The notes under the pieces were generated by a model. The model did not search any database and was not told where the DNA came from. It saw nothing but the letters and a program-made list of their open reading frames with translations. Below, one piece after another: positions 41,995 through 49,149 of a stretch of 64,000 bases of DNA. Each line of letters starts with the position of its first letter. Position 1 is the first letter of the stretch. The position numbers were made by a program, and so were the translations under genes. This DNA is from Cyclobacteriaceae bacterium (GTDB taxonomy: Bacteria; Bacteroidota; Bacteroidia; Cytophagales; Cyclobacteriaceae): positions 744,001 through 808,000 of the forward strand of contig JAIBBC010000001.1 of the NCBI GenBank assembly GCA_019694875.1. Direction: 5' to 3'.

Positions 41995-42017
41995 GCTGTG
42001 TACAAAGATACACAGCA
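41994..42017. promoter_or_regulatory. Perfect inverted repeat over the globin promoter
   Basis: TGCTGTGTA and TACACAGCA, 9-bp arms around the 6-bp spacer CAAAGA, abut the globin start codon. The minus strand within it reads TATCTTTG (42003-42010), an exact Bacteroidetes -7 element. An operator placed here would block or be blocked by RNA polymerase directly. The regulator is unknown. Confidence 0.6.
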
Positions 42018-42039
42018 CACCGGTTTGCCAATAATTGTG

Positions 42040-42447
42040 TTACTCTACTTCAACTGTGTCGCGGAGAACGATGTATGGTTCGCTGTTGGCCTTGAAGTAG
42101 TAAGCCCCTGCTACGGACGGGCTGACCCGGATAATCGTATCTTCTACGATCAGGTTATCCGGACAAACTCCCGGATTATTAACCGTGAACGTACCGTCTG
42201 CGCTAAGTGTGTAATGATGATCATCGTCCTGGGAGAGCGTTACGTTAACACTACCCCAGCAGCCATTATTAGGCACGGTTCGAACACGAATTTCAAACTC
42301 CTCACCCACTTTGCCAGTAGCGGCTGCTTCCAGCACGGCAATTTCCACAACTTCGTGCGTAGTCTTTGGCTTTACGTTTTCGTTGTCGTCAGAACAGCCC
42401 GAAAGCATTGCAGTAATCAGGGCTAAGAATTTCAAGTGTCTTCTCAT
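42040..42447 (-). CDS. Small lipoprotein of unknown function
   Basis: A 135-residue lipoprotein with lipobox LSGC followed by SDDN, so it should be anchored in a membrane and exposed to the periplasm or surface. The mature part is a compact beta domain (VEIAVLEAAATGKVGEEFEI; WGSVNVTLSQDDDHHYTLSA; YYFKANSEPYIVLRDTVEVE). Two cysteines (in NNGCWG and NPGVCPDN) could form a disulfide. No family is recognised. A perfect inverted repeat GATAAC-GTT-GTTATC lies 41 bp upstream of the start. Confidence 0.72.
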   Translation of the reverse strand: MRRHLKFLALITAMLSGCSDDNENVKPKTTHEVVEIAVLEAAATGKVGEEFEIRVRTVPNNGCWGSVNVTLSQDDDHHYTLSADGTFTVNNPGVCPDNLIVEDTIIRVSPSVAGAYYFKANSEPYIVLRDTVEVE

Positions 42448-42487
42448 AACATATTAGCTATTGTAGTTATTAGACACCTGAGTTGCC

Positions 42488-42502
42488 GATAACGTTGTTA
42501 TC
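42488..42502. promoter_or_regulatory. Inverted repeat upstream of a lipoprotein gene
   Basis: GATAAC (42488-42493), GTT, GTTATC (42497-42502): 6-bp perfect arms, 41 bp before the ATG at 42447. A palindrome CCGCATGCGG follows at 42526-42535. The 135-bp gap holds no other gene. Confidence 0.3.
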
Positions 42503-42582
42503 AAGAAGTTCACCAACGTAAAATACCGCATGCGGGGTGAGCATTTTTTTAGTGCAGATATGACTTCTTCGCGCAACATGGA

Positions 42583-43158
42583 TTACTTTTCCAGTGTACT
42601 CATCTTCACATATCCGAGGTGGAGTTCATCTTCCGGCTCGCCCGAAGCCGGGCAGAGTTCAATGCGGTACTTTTCCTTTAACACAGGCGCCAGTATATCT
42701 TCGATTTCATACAGGTCGTCAACATCTACTCCATATTTATCATCGATGTGCGAGTTGCCAGTCGCACCGAAACTGTTTTGCTTATAGAACAACGTCTCTT
42801 TGGCTTCTCGAAACGCAGCCGCGCGATCGTCTTTTACGGTAAGTAAAACATAATGCTGTTCTTCGAATTTATTTTCCTGATAGCCACCCAGGTTGATGAA
42901 GAAGAGCTTCTTGTTAACCGCAGCGGGATTCGCGGGTTGATCTTTGGGAACAACCGCAATCCGATAGTTTTCCACTACTGTCACTTCACGCCATGCATCG
43001 AGATGAATTCGTTCCGGCTCGGGCCAAAACGCTTTCATGTCACCCGCGAGATCTTTCAAAGACGAGCCAATACCAAAAAAAATGTCGTGTTGTTCGATGT
43101 GCCTGCCGGGAGGTGTGGCTCCGAGCATGATCATGAAGAGTTTTTGTGCTGTACCCAT
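42583..43158 (-). CDS. DUF1543-family protein
   Basis: A 191-residue cytoplasmic protein that matches the DUF1543 pattern: KLFMIMLGATPPGRHIEQHD at the start, then FFINLGGYQENKFEEQHYVL. Such proteins have two related halves and an unknown biochemical role. The middle acidic segment HIDDKYGVDVDDLYEIEDI fits the second half. It lies 20 bp downstream of the zincin-like gene and probably shares its transcript. Confidence 0.82.
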   Translation of the reverse strand: MGTAQKLFMIMLGATPPGRHIEQHDIFFGIGSSLKDLAGDMKAFWPEPERIHLDAWREVTVVENYRIAVVPKDQPANPAAVNKKLFFINLGGYQENKFEEQHYVLLTVKDDRAAAFREAKETLFYKQNSFGATGNSHIDDKYGVDVDDLYEIEDILAPVLKEKYRIELCPASGEPEDELHLGYVKMSTLEK

Positions 43159-43178
43159 AGTGGATACAAGATATTCAA

Positions 43179-44102
43179 TTACTTAAATTTTTCTTCGTAG
43201 CCGCTGTCCTTCAAAAACTTCTTCTCGTCTTTTATGGTAAGAATGTCACGAATGGCTTGCTGCTTGTCTTTCGCTTTGTCGTAATACGCCCTGGTGATCT
43301 TATAGCCCATCCAGTATCCCAGATCGTTTGGCCGTCCGGGAGAAGGACTGTAGAGCCAGCCATCATAATTCTTCTCAAACATCCGATCCTGAAACTCGAG
43401 CCAGAGTTCTTTTTCTTTTGGATTGGCAAAATCGTGTACGTGACCGTTGATGTGTTTACCTGAAATCAATTCCGCAATGAAATCGGCACTGCCTTCTTTC
43501 AAACAAGCCTGAAGCAGCGTGCCACCATCATAGGTTTGTTGAAAATGGATCAGCTCATGCGCAACGATGTGCGGCACCTCCTCCACCGGTTTGAGCACAG
43601 TGAGCAGCCAATCGTTAAGCTCTTCTTTCGGGGTCTCCGCGGTCATGCCATACATCTCGGCACCAATAATCAGCCCGTCATCCGATGATGTTCCACCCGA
43701 ACTCATGGTACCAATTACAAAGTAGACTGGCGGGAAAATCGCTTCCGGATAAAGTTCTTTCAGTTTCACCAGGCTTTTGCGGATGTCATCCATCATGCCC
43801 GGAATTTTATCGGTACTCGGTTTGATTGAACTGTAATACTTAATACGGCCCTTAACCCGCTTCGCCAGGTTCTCGGCATTTTTAATGCGCCCCGGAATAA
43901 AGCCCTTCACGCCTTTTGACCCTTTATCGAGATACAGCGTTTGAAAAACTTCGGGGTTAAAATCGGGCTTCGCGGCTTCGAACGCGATCCAGAAGTTGTC
44001 GATGTCGGATGTAATAATTTCGGTTTTGAGCGGATCGCGGTTTTGAGCGTGTGTAACACCTGCAACCAGTGTACAGGCGATTAAGATGGAATGAAATTTC
44101 AT
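43179..44102 (-). CDS. Secreted zincin-like protein, DUF2268-like
   Basis: A 307-residue secreted protein with a signal peptide ending VTHAQ. The motif HIVAHELIHFQQ carries H182, E183 and H186 of a gluzincin site, with a downstream acidic AHE-independent SADFIAELISGK that may give the third ligand. It shares IDNFWIAFEAA, FQTLYLDKGSKG and PNDLGYWMGYKITRAYY with the C-terminal part of the protein at 18132-19460, so the two are paralogs; this one lacks the N-terminal beta domain. It is likely a metallopeptidase-like enzyme acting in the envelope, substrate unknown. Confidence 0.77.
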   Translation of the reverse strand: MKFHSILIACTLVAGVTHAQNRDPLKTEIITSDIDNFWIAFEAAKPDFNPEVFQTLYLDKGSKGVKGFIPGRIKNAENLAKRVKGRIKYYSSIKPSTDKIPGMMDDIRKSLVKLKELYPEAIFPPVYFVIGTMSSGGTSSDDGLIIGAEMYGMTAETPKEELNDWLLTVLKPVEEVPHIVAHELIHFQQTYDGGTLLQACLKEGSADFIAELISGKHINGHVHDFANPKEKELWLEFQDRMFEKNYDGWLYSPSPGRPNDLGYWMGYKITRAYYDKAKDKQQAIRDILTIKDEKKFLKDSGYEEKFK

Positions 44103-44153
44103 GTTGATGACGATTGACTCCGCTAAAGACGAGGTGGTATCACAAAGGTTGCA

Positions 44154-44519
44154 TCACAGTGCGGTACAACTTCCGCCTATCACCTTCAGATCGTCTCCAA
44201 CTTTTTTCCATATGCGGATGTACCGAAACTTGCCTTCGATGGGCATGTCGATCATTTTACCTTTCGTGTCCATCACCAGCGTGACAACCGCATTGTCTCC
44301 GATGATATTGATTTGTTCAATCGTTGTTGATATCCGTTCGATCACCATTAAACCTTTTCTGTGCGCATCAATATCCATGGCCTTTGTTATCGTTTGACCA
44401 TCGGGTGTTATGAATAGCAGGTCATTGTGGAGCAATTCATTAAGCGCGTTGACATCATGCGCAAGCATGGCCTGAAGTAAGGCGTTTTCATGATGTTTGA
44501 TGGTGGAATTGTCTATCAT
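44154..44519 (-). CDS. NTF2-like (SnoaL/DUF4440-type) protein
   Basis: A 121-residue single-domain protein of the NTF2-like superfamily. It begins with the helix ENALLQAMLAHDVNALNELL, the LLFITPDGQTITKAMDIDAH segment that is typical of DUF4440 proteins, and ends with the strands KFRYIRIWKKVGDDLKVIGG. Members are small enzymes or binding proteins with diverse ligands; no catalytic residues can be named here. No signal peptide. It lies 17 bp after the upstream gene and 51 bp before the zincin-like gene, suggesting one transcript. Confidence 0.82.
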   Translation of the reverse strand: MIDNSTIKHHENALLQAMLAHDVNALNELLHNDLLFITPDGQTITKAMDIDAHRKGLMVIERISTTIEQINIIGDNAVVTLVMDTKGKMIDMPIEGKFRYIRIWKKVGDDLKVIGGSCTAL

Positions 44520-44536
44520 GATAAGATGGCTGGCAA

Positions 44537-44986
44537 TTAAGAGAGCCGGGTCAAATTTACAGGTTCAAGCCTCTCCATCGCAGCAACTTCCTGTAAGCGG
44601 GCGAAGCTTTTGGCGAGTGTATCCCCATCAATCTGCTTCAATTCCTGTTCAAGCGCACCATTTTTTATCCGGATGCGTTCGCTGTTGTGATATTTATTGC
44701 TGATGGTATAAACCGTTGAAAAGGCGGGGCTTTTGCAGCGAAGGTAGGTGAAGTATCGTGGGCCAGTTACTTCGAACCAGCAATATAAACCGGCCGGATA
44801 TTCATGGATCATGCCCACAATTGCATCCTCATCTTTCGTAAAGCCCGACTCCAGCAAAGCCCTGATCTGCGGTAAGGCATAAAATTCTTCCGCTTGTTTC
44901 AGGCGCTTCTTCTGCTGACGTGCGGCCCAAAAACCGAACACAACAATCAATGCAACTATGAAGGAAATGATGATATATAACGCCAT
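44537..44986 (-). CDS. Single-span membrane protein, function unknown
   Basis: A 149-residue protein with one N-terminal membrane helix (LYIIISFIVALIVVFGFWAA), then a basic helix (RQQKKRLKQAEEFYALPQIR) and a mixed cytosolic domain (GLYCWFEVTGPRYFTYLRCK). I recognise no family. It is the first gene of a row of up to four small genes on the minus strand ending at 42583. Confidence 0.68.
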   Translation of the reverse strand: MALYIIISFIVALIVVFGFWAARQQKKRLKQAEEFYALPQIRALLESGFTKDEDAIVGMIHEYPAGLYCWFEVTGPRYFTYLRCKSPAFSTVYTISNKYHNSERIRIKNGALEQELKQIDGDTLAKSFARLQEVAAMERLEPVNLTRLS

Positions 44987-45074
44987 ATTTTCAACTTATA
45001 CGGCAAGAACTACCAAAAATGTTCTCAGTGCTATACCGTCCTCCCGGTAGATTGTTATAACGTCTGTATAAAAC

Positions 45075-45104
45075 AAAAAGCCTGACGCTCTCACATCAGG
45101 CTTT
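45075..45104 (-). terminator. Terminator after tRNA-Leu
   Basis: AAAGCCTGA (45077-45085) pairs with TCAGGCTTT (45096-45104) and on the minus strand is followed by CTTTTTGTTT. It begins 2 bp after the mature tRNA-Leu end. Confidence 0.85.
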
Positions 45105-45105
45105 G

Positions 45106-45191
45106 TACCCAGGACGGGACTTGAACCCGTACAGCTATTACTAGCCACAGGATTTTAAGTCCTGCGTGTCTACCAATTCCACCACCCGGGC
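45106..45191 (-). tRNA. tRNA-Leu (anticodon UAA)
   Basis: The minus strand folds as a class II tRNA of 86 nt: acceptor GCCCGGG with CCTGGGT (two G-T pairs), D-arm GGTGGAATTGGTAGACAC, anticodon stem CAGGACT-TAA-AATCCTG, long variable arm, and T-arm ACGGG-TTCAAGT-CCCGT, discriminator A. The 3' CCA is not encoded. The anticodon TAA and the long variable arm fix it as leucine. Confidence 0.93.
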
Positions 45192-45218
45192 ATTGAGTGA
45201 TGTGTTCAATAAAATTTG

Positions 45219-45265
45219 CCCTGTGTGCCTACCATTCCGATAGCCATCGGAACCACCACCCGGGC
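45219..45265 (-). pseudogene. Degenerate 5' fragment of tRNA-Leu with palindromic insert
   Basis: The minus strand repeats the first 13 nt of tRNA-Leu exactly (GCCCGGGTGGTGG), then carries a 16-18 nt palindrome (TTCCGAT-GGCT-ATCGGAA on this strand) in the D-loop position, then AATGGTAGGCACACAGG as in the tRNA, and ends. The flanks also match (TTTTATT-AAC before each copy), so the tRNA 5' part and its upstream region were duplicated and then decayed. It cannot fold into a tRNA. Confidence 0.8.
45235..45252. repeat. Palindromic insert in the tRNA-Leu fragment
   Basis: TTCCGAT (45235-45241), AGCC, ATCGGAA (45246-45252): 7-bp perfect arms. Absent from the intact tRNA-Leu copy next to it, so it is an insertion. 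Confidence 0.75.
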
Positions 45266-45280
45266 ATTTGAGTAGTGCGT

Positions 45281-45314
45281 TAAATAAAAAAGTGTGAGGT
45301 TAAGCCCACACTTT
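45281..45314 (-). terminator. Terminator after tRNA-Gly
   Basis: AAAGTGTG (45289-45296) pairs with CACACTTT (45307-45314) and is followed on the minus strand by TTTTTTATTT. It lies 13 bp past the tRNA-Gly end, so the two tRNAs are separate transcripts. Confidence 0.8.
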
Positions 45315-45326
45315 CTTTCTTAAACT

Positions 45327-45400
<74 letters not shown>

Positions 45401-45531
45401 ATATGATTTCGGACCTTTTAATTGACAAGTTACGATTTGGCTTACGCCCGCATATTGTCAAAAGTGCCTTATCCGAATCAATTCCCCCGAAAGGGAGTGC
45501 AAATTTAACGTACCCTCCTGAATTTCCAAAT

Positions 45532-46095
45532 CTAATGCGTGTCTGTAAAGTGCTTTCTGGTCTTCTCCGTACTGAATTTTTGTGCATTGAATGCGGCAGA
45601 ATTGCCTTTCGGGATGGATAACGACTGGAATTCGCTGCCCTTCAAAGCCTTCGCTTGGTACAGAATCTGGCCCACGTGCAACGGATAATGCGCCAGCTGG
45701 CGCTGAATGGCCTCCAGCACGGTCTGGCCCTCGTTTCGGATGTAAATAAGTGTTTGCAAATCAGAAGGCTTCAACGAATCAAGCGTATCAAGCAACGCCT
45801 TCCAGCCGGCCTCCCAGGCCTCCAGCATAGTTTTTTTGTCGGGATAACCGTGTTCGAATTCGGCCTCCCGGTTACGGGTTGGCTTCTCTCCATCACTGGT
45901 CAGGAAGTCCGTCCAGCGCGAAAGCATATTACCGCTGAGGTGGTGAACGATCAACGCAATACTATTGCTCGCCTCGTTGGGCCTCGCGTTAATCTGCTCA
46001 TCGTTCAGTTGCGCAATAGCCTTTTCGCCCTGCGCCTTGTAGTACCGAAACAGCTTACGGGAGCTTTCTAAAAAATTTTCTTCACTGGATTGCAT
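45532..46095 (-). CDS. DUF1572/DinB-like protein
   Basis: A 187-residue four-helix-bundle protein of the DinB superfamily, DUF1572 branch: ENFLESSRKLFRYYKAQGEK, then SNSIALIVHHLSGNMLSRWT, and EAIQRQLAHYPLHVGQILYQ. The histidines in VHHLSG and HYPLHVGQ are the usual metal ligands. Relatives include thiol transferases, but the role here is unknown. ATG at 46095 (MQSSEEN) is chosen over a TTG at 46107; it overlaps the 3' end of the desaturase gene by 14 bp, so the two are co-transcribed. Confidence 0.85.
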   Translation of the reverse strand: MQSSEENFLESSRKLFRYYKAQGEKAIAQLNDEQINARPNEASNSIALIVHHLSGNMLSRWTDFLTSDGEKPTRNREAEFEHGYPDKKTMLEAWEAGWKALLDTLDSLKPSDLQTLIYIRNEGQTVLEAIQRQLAHYPLHVGQILYQAKALKGSEFQSLSIPKGNSAAFNAQKFSTEKTRKHFTDTH

Positions 46096-47065
46096 GCTCT
46101 TCTTCAACGGACTTTTCTGCAGTCGGTTTCACCGGAGGCCGTGAGGCATCGTACTGCTTGCGCAGCTCCTTTGCATGTTCTTTATCTTTCGAGAACTTGA
46201 TGTGATCGGGCACGCCCTTGAGGTCGTGAATCAATCCAATCGCCTGCAAGCCGCGAAGCATGTACCAGGTAAAATCAACTTCCCACCAGAAAAATCCCTG
46301 GCGACTGCTGGTCTCATAATAGTGATGGTTGTTGTGCCAGCCTTCACCGAGCGTTAACAACGCAAGCCATAAGCTGTTTCGCGATTCATCACCAGTCTTG
46401 TAGCGCTGCTTGCCGAACTTGTGCATGATCGAGTTGATCGAAAACGTTCCGTGGTAGAGGATAACAGTACTTAAGAAGAAGCCAATAAATAATGTTGAGA
46501 ATCCGGCTGATGTGAACATGGTTAGCACGCTTCCGCCATTAACCCATCCACCGAGCGCCATTGCCGTTAATGCAAGCACGGTTGGTGGAATGAGGTGATA
46601 CTTGTTAAGCCACATCAGTTCAGGATACTTGGCGTAGTCGCCAATTACTTTATAGTCTGTTTGCTTGAAATCGGGACCAACAATCCAACCCACATGTGAG
46701 TACCAGAAACCGTAGATCTTCATCGAATGAGGATCGGCTGGTGTATCGCTGTGGCGATGGTGATGACGGTGATGCGCTGCCCACCACAATGCACCTTTCT
46801 GAGCAGAGGTTTGCGCAAGCCAGGCAATCACAAACTGAAACCAGCGTGACGTACGATACGACTTATGTGCAAAGTATCTGTGATATCCACCTGTTACCCA
46901 CAACATGCGGCCAACATATAAAACGATACATACAATCCAGTCGAAAAGCGTGGCGCCTGTCCACAATGCGCCCAAAGGCAACAAGTGAACAATGATAAAA
47001 GCGATCTCCTGCTTCAGGATCGGCTTGCTGCGTTTTTCAGGTGATAATACAGTTGTGTTGCTCAT
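46082..47065 (-). CDS. Acyl-CoA or acyl-lipid delta-9 fatty-acid desaturase
   Basis: A 327-residue integral-membrane di-iron desaturase. It inserts a double bond into a saturated fatty acyl chain to adjust membrane fluidity. All three histidine boxes are intact: H62RYFAH67, HHRHHH at 98-103 and H244NNHH248. Four membrane segments surround them (about 22-60, 80-95, 160-205). The C-terminal tail is hydrophilic and lysine-rich. The promoter must lie in the 218-bp gap shared with the divergent PhnD-like gene; none is clear. Confidence 0.92.
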   Translation of the reverse strand: MSNTTVLSPEKRSKPILKQEIAFIIVHLLPLGALWTGATLFDWIVCIVLYVGRMLWVTGGYHRYFAHKSYRTSRWFQFVIAWLAQTSAQKGALWWAAHHRHHHRHSDTPADPHSMKIYGFWYSHVGWIVGPDFKQTDYKVIGDYAKYPELMWLNKYHLIPPTVLALTAMALGGWVNGGSVLTMFTSAGFSTLFIGFFLSTVILYHGTFSINSIMHKFGKQRYKTGDESRNSLWLALLTLGEGWHNNHHYYETSSRQGFFWWEVDFTWYMLRGLQAIGLIHDLKGVPDHIKFSKDKEHAKELRKQYDASRPPVKPTAEKSVEEEHAIQ

Positions 47066-47235
47066 GTCTTTCTCCTCTGTTCCGGGTGTTAAACCAGTGC
47101 TGATTGAATTAAGTTCTGAACCTGCCTTAGTTGATTAACCCCGGTACATTTTGTTTAAATTCAGCTCAAAATAATCCTTGACAAAGGTCGGGCTTTAGCG
47201 GCTGTAATCCCAACCCGCGCAAGGTTTTTTACGTG

Positions 47236-47255
47236 TAACTGACGTTTATCAGTAC
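47236..47255. promoter_or_regulatory. Inverted repeat upstream of the PhnD-like gene
   Basis: ACTGA (47238-47242) and TCAGT (47249-47253) pair around CGTTTA, extended by GT/AC. It overlaps the region where a promoter for the gene at 47284 would lie and could be an operator. Confidence 0.3.
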
Positions 47256-47283
47256 TTTTAAGCACTAACAACCGTTCAGTTTT

Positions 47284-48192
47284 ATGCGCCTTCCGCTCCT
47301 CATAATACTTTGCTTCTTGTCGTCATTTGCGTATGCGCAAGGTACGCTCAGTAACGCACGGCCCCTTGTGGTTGCCACGTATCAATATGCCGACAATCCA
47401 CGCTTAAAAAACATTGAACCGTTTGCGATTCACCTGGCGGAAACAGCCGGAATAAAAACCACGGTTAAAAGTTATCCGACCGTTCACGAACTGCTGGAGG
47501 CCATGCGCAAGAGTGAAGTGGATGTTGCTTTCATTAACACATTCGGTTATTTATTGCTTCGCGAGATCACACAGAACTACGAAGTTTCAGCCACGCTCAA
47601 TCTTCCTGAAGATGCAGCATCTGTTTATCGAAGCGTAATCGTATCTCCAAAAGAGAATCACTTTCGTTCATTGCAGCAGGCAGTTGATCGCGCTGCTGAT
47701 AATTTCCTGATACTCGTAAGTCCCGGATCAACCTCCGGAAATCTTATGCCCCGGCTCAAGCTTGCATCGATGTTGCCCGATGATCCCGAGAAATTATTTG
47801 TAGAGGTTCAGTATGCCGAACGTCACGATGCTGCCCTGAAGCTTGCACTGGAAGAAAAGTTCGCGCTTGCCTCGTGCGGTATTGATGAGTACAATAAACT
47901 TGGTGCCGACACGGCCCGGTTCGATCTCTTATGGAAGTCGGGGCCGATACCGCTCGGACCGGTGGTCGTGCGAAAAGACTTATCCGAAAACCTGAAAATT
48001 TCGCTGCAAAGGGCATTATTGGAGCTTCGGGAGCAGAATCCGGAGGCGCTGGAGGCGATCAAATCCGGCTGGACTGAAGCCCGGCCGGCTGATGGTTATA
48101 CCGTGCCTGACGAGGCTTACTACAACAGCTTGTTTGACCTTGCCGGAGATAAACAAAAGGCATTGAGGATCATTAAGAAGTTCGCACGCTAA
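47284..48192 (+). CDS. PhnD-like periplasmic substrate-binding protein (orphan)
   Basis: A 302-residue secreted binding protein (signal MRLPLLIILCFLSSFAYAQG) of the phosphate/phosphite/phosphonate family (PhnD, PF12974). Typical features are ARPLVVATYQY at the start, SEVDVAFINTFGYLLL, and VSPGSTSGNLMPRLKLASM (the anion loop). Such proteins deliver oxyanions or organic phosphonates to an ABC importer, or act as the sensor domain of a kinase. No ATPase or permease gene is adjacent, so its partner is elsewhere or it acts as a sensor. Confidence 0.85.
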   Translation: MRLPLLIILCFLSSFAYAQGTLSNARPLVVATYQYADNPRLKNIEPFAIHLAETAGIKTTVKSYPTVHELLEAMRKSEVDVAFINTFGYLLLREITQNYEVSATLNLPEDAASVYRSVIVSPKENHFRSLQQAVDRAADNFLILVSPGSTSGNLMPRLKLASMLPDDPEKLFVEVQYAERHDAALKLALEEKFALASCGIDEYNKLGADTARFDLLWKSGPIPLGPVVVRKDLSENLKISLQRALLELREQNPEALEAIKSGWTEARPADGYTVPDEAYYNSLFDLAGDKQKALRIIKKFAR

Positions 48193-48193
48193 C

Positions 48194-48264
48194 GTCACTT
48201 CGAGCGTAAGGAACGTTCAGCAAGAAACAAAGAGGCCTGCGAGAAGTCTCAATGTATTAGTGAC
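48194..48264. repeat. Intergenic palindromic repeat element
   Basis: A 71-bp stretch bounded by GTCACT (48194-48199) and AGTGAC (48259-48264), with inner partial pairing ACTTCGAGCG against GCGAGAAGTC. It resembles the common intergenic repeat of Bacteroidota genomes that begins CGTCA(C/T)TTCGAG. It fills the gap between two plus-strand genes. Confidence 0.65.
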
Positions 48265-48289
48265 ACCGGATAGAACCACATCGTTTCAT

Positions 48290-49099
48290 ATGAAAAAAGT
48301 ACTAAGTATTCTGGGGGCAGTTATTCTCGTCTTTTATACGGCAATTTGTTTGCTGCTTTACCTTAATCAGGAACAAATAATATTTCTTCCAACGAAACTT
48401 TCTCCTGATCACAGCTTTCAATTCGATCAGCCTTTCGAAGAAAAAACGATCCGAACAAAAGACGGGACTACGCTCAATACCGTTTTGTTTAAAGCCGATA
48501 GTTCAAAGGGTGTTATCTTCTATCTCCATGGCAATGCCGGCTCAATTGACAGTTGGGGTTGGGTGGCCACAACCTATACGAGTCTCCATTACGATGTTTT
48601 TATGCTCGATTATCGGGGGTACGGGAAAAGCGGAGGCAAAATTCAAAATGAACAACAGTTGTATGACGACATTCAAACTGCGTACAACGAACTTAAAAAG
48701 CTTTACGATGAAAACAATATTGTTGTGTTAGGATACTCCATTGGAACGGGCCTGGCTTCAAAGGTTGCTTCCCAAAATCATCCGAAACTGCTAATTCTTC
48801 AGGCACCGTATTACAGTCTGATCGATGAGATGCATACGCGCTTTCCCGTTATCCCAACATTCATTTTGAAATACAAATTTGAAACTCACAAGCATCTTAA
48901 GGCATGCAAAATGCCGGTCGTCATCTTCCATGGCGATCAGGACTATGTGATCAATTTCAGTGCGTCTCAACGACTTCAAAAGGAGTTTAAACCCGGAGAC
49001 CAATTAATTCGACTTCCGGGAGAAGGGCATAACGGAATGACTGACTCACCAAACTATCAGTTAATGCTGGAGAAAATTCTGCTGGCCAACGAGATGTAA
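48290..49099 (+). CDS. Membrane-anchored alpha/beta hydrolase
   Basis: A 269-residue serine hydrolase. One N-terminal membrane segment (about 4-24) anchors it, followed by the alpha/beta fold: oxyanion motif FYLHGNAGS, nucleophile S150 in LGYSIGTG, acid D216 or D218 in HGDQDYVI, histidine H247 in EGHNGM. It resembles the BEM46/YfnB group with thioesterase or lipase-like activity; the substrate is not known. ATG at 48290 is chosen; an upstream GTG at 48260 lies inside the repeat element. Confidence 0.87.
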   Translation: MKKVLSILGAVILVFYTAICLLLYLNQEQIIFLPTKLSPDHSFQFDQPFEEKTIRTKDGTTLNTVLFKADSSKGVIFYLHGNAGSIDSWGWVATTYTSLHYDVFMLDYRGYGKSGGKIQNEQQLYDDIQTAYNELKKLYDENNIVVLGYSIGTGLASKVASQNHPKLLILQAPYYSLIDEMHTRFPVIPTFILKYKFETHKHLKACKMPVVIFHGDQDYVINFSASQRLQKEFKPGDQLIRLPGEGHNGMTDSPNYQLMLEKILLANEM

Positions 49100-49149
49100 A
49101 AAGCACTCGTTAGTAGGACAGAAATGCTTGGCAAACCCTGACCAGATAA

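Noticed and set aside
41617-45000. Defence island or toxin cluster made of several small unknown genes
   Set aside because: The genes are a globin, secreted or membrane proteins, DUF1543, NTF2-like and zincin-like proteins; none shows a nuclease, helicase, NLR, CBASS or other defence domain.
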